DNA of 64,000 nucleotides from Heterodera schachtii. Taxonomy: Eukaryota; Nematoda; Chromadorea; Rhabditida; Heteroderidae. Below the pieces are notes generated by a model. The model did not search any database. It was given only the letters and a program-made list of their open reading frames with translations, and was not told the DNA's origin. This document shows, in pieces, positions 60,858 through 64,000 of the stretch (its first letter is position 1; every line of letters begins with the position of its first letter). The position numbers were made by a program, and so were the translations under genes. The stretch lies in assembly GCA_023374025.1 (NCBI GenBank), contig SIJG01000204.1, positions 71,760 to 135,759 on the forward strand. The letters run 5' to 3'.

Positions 60858-61057
60858 TAGGGCTTCCATTTTTAGGCAAATGCCTAAAATTTCTGCGCAC
60901 TTGTTACGCATAGATAAGCACGAAAAACGCGTTTTCAACTTTGTTCGGAGTGTCTACGATGACTTTTATAATGCCTATTTTTGTGCCTATTCGGGGATTT
61001 ATGTGCCTATTTAATGCCAAAGTTTGCGATTTTTTGTGCCTAAAAATGGAAGCCCTA
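60858..61057. mobile_element. hAT MITE nested in FB1 spacer
   Basis: Ends TAGGGCTTCCATTTTTAGGC and its inverted copy (TGCCTAAAAATGGAAGCCCTA at the right) bound about 200 bp. The flanks ATAATGAA (60850-60857) and TTAATGAA (61058-61065) agree at seven of eight positions, an 8-bp target duplication. TAGGG ends fit hAT. The interior repeats GTGCCTAT words and has no coding capacity. It must be younger than the foldback spacer it interrupts. Confidence 0.8.
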
Positions 61058-61059
61058 TT

Positions 61060-61185
61060 AATGAATCTTATAAAAATATTTTTATTACAGTATCTCATTT
61101 ATACTTTGAAAATGCTGGGTGGGGCGAAGTGAAACGTTTTCTGGATCTGTTACAACGGCAAACGACTCAACCTTTATCTTTGTGA
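61060..61185 (+). pseudogene. coding remnant in FB1 spacer
   Basis: The frame reads through an acceptor-like TTTTATTACAG (61080-61090), then gives SHLYFENAGWGEVKRFLDLL followed by QRQTTQPLSL and a stop at 61183. Balanced codons and an amphipathic pattern from Phe-Glu onward suggest real coding ancestry. I do not recognise the family, and it does not align clearly with the ORF at 19472. Its position just inside the right arm is the same as for the remnant in FB2. Confidence 0.4.
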
Positions 61186-61210
61186 TTAGGTTGCAAGAAT
61201 TATTTTTAAA

Positions 61211-61528
61211 TTAGTCATTATTAAAAAATAAACTTAAAATAACAATTCTGTTAACTTAAATAAATTGTTCAAAGAATTTTTGGGGTCATTTAATTCTGCG
61301 CCGCAAATGTCATTTTGACTGGGCGCCGCAAGTATCGGCGCCGCAAATGTCCTTTTGACTGGGCACCGCATCTGTCGGCGCCGCAAGTGTCGTCGCCGCA
61401 AGTGTCGGCGCCGCAAGTGTCACGCCGCAAATGTCGGCGCCGCAAGTGTCGCTTTGACTGGGCGCCGCAAATGTCTGCGCCGCAAGTGTCAGCGCCGAAA
61501 ATGTCAGCGCCGCAAATGTCGGCCAATC
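61211..61528 (-). repeat. right arm of FB1
   Basis: Inverted copy of 60416-60733 with six mismatches over the inner 310 bp. The outer eight bases differ (GATTGGCC against GGTGATGC), and the same left/right difference is seen at the ends of FB2, so the two element ends are distinct by design rather than by decay. Confidence 0.9.
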
Positions 61529-61617
61529 ATATTCGTAATGTTAAAAAAATATTGTTTAATTTTTAAATTTTTTTTTAATAAGAATTTTACTTATTATAAA
61601 TAATACTAATATACCAC

Positions 61618-61707
61618 ATGGACCTCGCCTTGAACAACAAAGGTGCAAATTACAGTGCTCAAGCAAAGAGATTTATTAATCATGTTAAAAATTTATTGTT
61701 ATTTTAA
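61618..61707 (+). other. coding-like speck, 29-codon frame
   Basis: An ATG frame gives MDLALNNKGANYSAQAKRFI and a few AT-driven residues before TAA at 61705. Codon use is less AT-biased than its surroundings. It lies 80 bp beyond FB1. It could be an exon relic; no family recognised. Confidence 0.2.
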
Positions 61708-63336
61708 AATTATTTTGTTTATGAAATGATATAAAAAATGGTAAAAAAGATTATGATGCATATTATTATTTACTACAAAAGAACAATAAAATAATAGTAA
61801 AATAAGCATTTTATAACCAAAAAAATATTCAAAATAATTTGTAATAAAATATTATAGCGATTATTCGGTAAATAAAAGCGCAATGAAAACTTGAATAAAT
61901 AAATAAATAATTGTGGACGAATACAATATTTTTATTGAAATAATTTTATTTCATATATAGTGTATATTTTTAAATTTGAAAACATTAATTGTTATTTCTT
62001 TATTGGGCAAAAAAAATATCTTTTAACATTAATTAATTTCAAAAGCATTCACTCATATATTTTTAACAAACGAAAAAAAAATATTCAAAATAATAAAAAG
62101 AAATGTTGTTGTTAATTTAAAGTTATCATATTTCAATTATATAATTTTAAAAATTAAAAGTTCTATAAATTTTTTTTTACTGATATTCATTGTTAAAATA
62201 CTTATGAAACATCAAAAATGTAAAAAAAATTATTTTTCAAAAATAAATTAAATAATACATTAAAAATTATAAACATAATTAATAAAATATATTTATATAT
62301 GAGAAATTATATAATAATTTATTATTAAAAAGAGCAAAGTCAAATAATATATATATATATCCAGCAAAAATTGCATATGAGATTAAAGAAAAAAAGATAG
62401 AAAGAATATTATATTAATAAATCAAAAAAACATTTAAACATCACAGTTAAATTAATTTTATGATGCTTTTAAATGAAATTGTAAATTCTCAATGGCAACG
62501 ATCGAACGCATATACATCCTAAATGTCGAGATAAAATTAAATTATATAACGATCAATTTAAGAAAATGTACATTTAAAAATGTAAATAAAATAACATAAT
62601 AACTAACTAAAATTTATTTTTAAGTAAAATAAAAATAATGAAAAACAATAAATAAAGTAATTTTCAAGTGGACCATTTTTCAATCGTTGATTAATTTAAG
62701 AGAATATGAAACTTTAAAAGTTTTGGTTTTTTTGAAAAGCAATAAAATTATAAACAAAATAAATACAGTAATAAACTTAATAATTTTTTAAACTAAGTAT
62801 AAATAAAAATAATAGATCTTCAACTTAACCAATAATAAAAGAGAATTAGCGTAATGATCTGCTGCTGAGGAATTGCATCATTAATAAAAAAATAAGGACC
62901 GGACTTTTAGTCAAGAAAAATTTTAAAATAGGCACTAAAAATAGGTCTGAAAAAGATGAAAAAATAAGAGGACAAAAAAGATACAAAGAATTATTAAATC
63001 GCAAAAAAGGGAAAAAAGGCACAATAGTAAAGCTAAAAACTTCAATCCAAGTTTAAAAAAGAATTGATCATTTTGAAATTATAATCGAGCTTTTCAAATA
63101 AAAAACAGAGAAAACAACTGTAATATAAATGAAGTGAATGAAGGATAAAAACCAAGCTATAAAATAATATTTTAATAAATTAAAAAAAGTCTAAAAATTG
63201 CTTGCCTAACTTTTAATAAAATTTCAAACTTTTGTTGACGAGAATGGCCGAAGGGCGCTTTTATTCTTAAACCTCGATATTAAATTAATTTATTCATTAA
63301 ATGCAAACATATTCTCCAGATTTAAAATGTTGCATT
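61708..63336. other. A-rich intergenic DNA
   Basis: A-rich background. A patch at 62897-63010 carries AGGACCGGACTTTTAGTC and AATAGGCAC words similar to those at 15.3 and 21.5 kb. The stretch 63230-63260 (GACGAGAATGGCCGAAGGGC) may belong to the gypsy remnant to its right. No gene supported. Confidence 0.4.
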
Positions 63337-63675
63337 TTATAATAAAAATATACATAAGCAAATATTAATTATAGCTTTTTGGAGAATAAATTTCCGACCA
63401 TAAATCATTTTGTGGAATTTCTGCACAGCGAAGATCAAGGCCAGCACTTCCTTCTCAATTTGAGAGTAATTCTTTTCTGCGGGCGCGAGTGACTTTGACG
63501 CATGTGCGATGGCCTTAATTGTCCCATTTGGAAATCGATGTGAAGCCCGGTGGTCGCCTGCACAACGCCAGCATTTCCGTTGTGCCGTTGAAGCGTTTTG
63601 TGAATTGTTGGCAAAACGCGAATTTGACGGCATTTGTTGTTGTTCCCTCTCCTTCCCCCTTTTCAATGCGCTCAC
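63337..63675 (-). pseudogene. gypsy nucleocapsid fused to RNase H, deleted
   Basis: On the minus strand a Lys-, Gln- and Ser-rich stretch leads to a gag zinc knuckle CWRCAGDHRASH, whose final Cys is missing (CX2CX4H followed by RASHRFPN). The frame then runs directly into the RNase H start of a Ty3/gypsy polyprotein: IKAIAHASKSLAPAEKNYSQ, then IEKEVLALIFAVQKFHKMIY and GRKF. Protease, reverse transcriptase and connection domains, several hundred residues, are absent between them. The text diverges after GRKFILQ, before the expected TDHKPL. The junction at FPNG looks like deletion through similar FPN/FPDG words. The frame is one base off the gag frame to its right, so nothing here is functional. 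Confidence 0.85.
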
Positions 63676-64000
63676 ATTTTAAATGCGGATGGCCGTTCAA
63701 TCAATTTGGCCTCGGCAATAGTCGTCTGAAAATTGATCAGATCTTCCACCATTGAATCGTAGGTGATGCCGTATTTGTCGGCTGCGAGCTTAATCAAAAT
63801 CCGTTGTCGAAGTGATGCATCCTCTGATGATCGCAAAGATGTCAGCAACATAAGGCATTGAAATTGCTCTTTCGTGATGGAATCAAAATCGAAGTCTTTC
63901 AGCAGTTTCCGGTGACGGTTAATGAACTGCCGAAAATCTTCACCATCATGGCGAGCTGCCTTGAGGCACTCATATCGGTCAATGAACACCGATTGAGGCC
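63672..64000 (-). pseudogene. Ty3/gypsy gag fragment, runs off right edge
   Basis: A minus-strand frame enters from beyond the window and reads VFIDRYECLKAARHDGEDFR, QFINRHRKLLKDFDF, then LMLLTSLRSSEDASLRQRIL and YDSMVEDLINFQTTIAEAKL, stopping at 63672. The pattern of an arginine-rich helix, LL-L, and a helix of the form D-V--L-NFQ-T--A before a basic linker and zinc knuckle is that of gypsy-type gag capsid. GC content and codon use are clearly unlike the surrounding DNA, suggesting a fairly recent copy. The stop overlaps the next frame at ATGTGAG, consistent with one small indel. Confidence 0.8.

Larger units (their letters stand above)
60408..61536. mobile_element. complete foldback element FB1 with 8-bp target duplication
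   Basis: The body is 60416-61528 (1,113 bp) between exact 8-bp duplications ATATTCGT (60408-60415 and 61529-61536). The two arms are exactly 318 bp each (60416-60733 and 61211-61528). Apart from the outermost 8 bases I count six mismatches between them, about 98% identity. Each arm has a 15-bp array outside and about 90 bp of AT-rich unique sequence inside. The 477-bp spacer contains a nested 198-bp hAT MITE and a short coding remnant beside the right arm. The left end GGTGATGCGACATTTGCG and right end GATTGGCCGACATTTGCG closely match those of FB2. Structure recalls Drosophila FB elements, but the duplication length fits hAT-type transposition. Confidence 0.9.

Noticed and set aside
60393..61603. 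Long arginine-, cysteine- and alanine-rich open frames on both strands
   Set aside because: They coincide exactly with the 15-bp arrays; a period divisible by three keeps several frames open at once, and the frames begin and end with the array.

Overview
This is an extremely AT-rich, gene-poor stretch of eukaryotic nuclear DNA, almost certainly from an invertebrate animal. The animal call rests on a Ty3/gypsy gag-RNase H remnant, hAT transposase remnants, and many short elements with hAT-type (8 bp) or Tc1/mariner-type (TA) target duplications. A nematode is my best guess, but nothing here is diagnostic. I found no intact host protein gene, tRNA, rRNA or CRISPR array. Most apparent reading frames are chance AT-rich frames or by-products of 15-bp tandem repeats, which stay open in several frames because 15 is a multiple of three.

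Layout: 1-10.8 kb is AT-rich background with a poly-G terminal-inverted-repeat element (2988-3308), one copy of an old long repeat (about 3870-5000) and a GC-rich foldback (5613-5712). At 10.8-15.5 kb there is a GC-rich island of unknown identity, a hAT-like fragment with a transposase start (13170-13640), a second copy of the old repeat and a small 15-bp array. At 18.3-22.8 kb there is a fragment of a known-in-window element, an unknown ORF followed by a 15-bp array, and a complete foldback element (21740-22789). From 25-33.6 kb there is a third copy of the old repeat interrupted by a clean 128-bp hAT MITE, a frameshifted hAT transposase C-terminus, a 272-bp inverted-repeat element and a Tc1-like end. 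From 34-42.6 kb there is another 15-bp array, a TA-flanked MITE, GC palindromes, a 1.4-kb unclassified repeat and a five-copy 252-bp satellite. From 48-58 kb there are hairpins, a TA-flanked 623-bp element, an inverted copy of the 13-kb fragment and a GC-rich hairpin element. From 60.4-64 kb there is a second complete foldback element with a nested hAT MITE, then the gypsy remnant running off the right edge.

The most interesting content is a family of foldback elements whose inverted arms are built from GC-rich 15-bp tandem repeats (core GACAYTTG plus a 7-nt word that differs between elements). Two complete members (60416-61528 and 21740-22789) share their terminal sequences and each has its own exact 8-bp target duplication (ATATTCGT and GCGAAACA). 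Their spacers hold protein-coding remnants just inside the right arm. One remnant (22332-22501) is recognisably related to an ORF at 19472-19803 that also lies just before a 15-bp array. The spacer of the 60-kb element shares a segment with the hAT-like fragment at 13.4 kb, suggesting hAT-driven mobility. The strand composition of the background also switches between T-rich and A-rich blocks of several kilobases, several of the switches lying at transposon copies.
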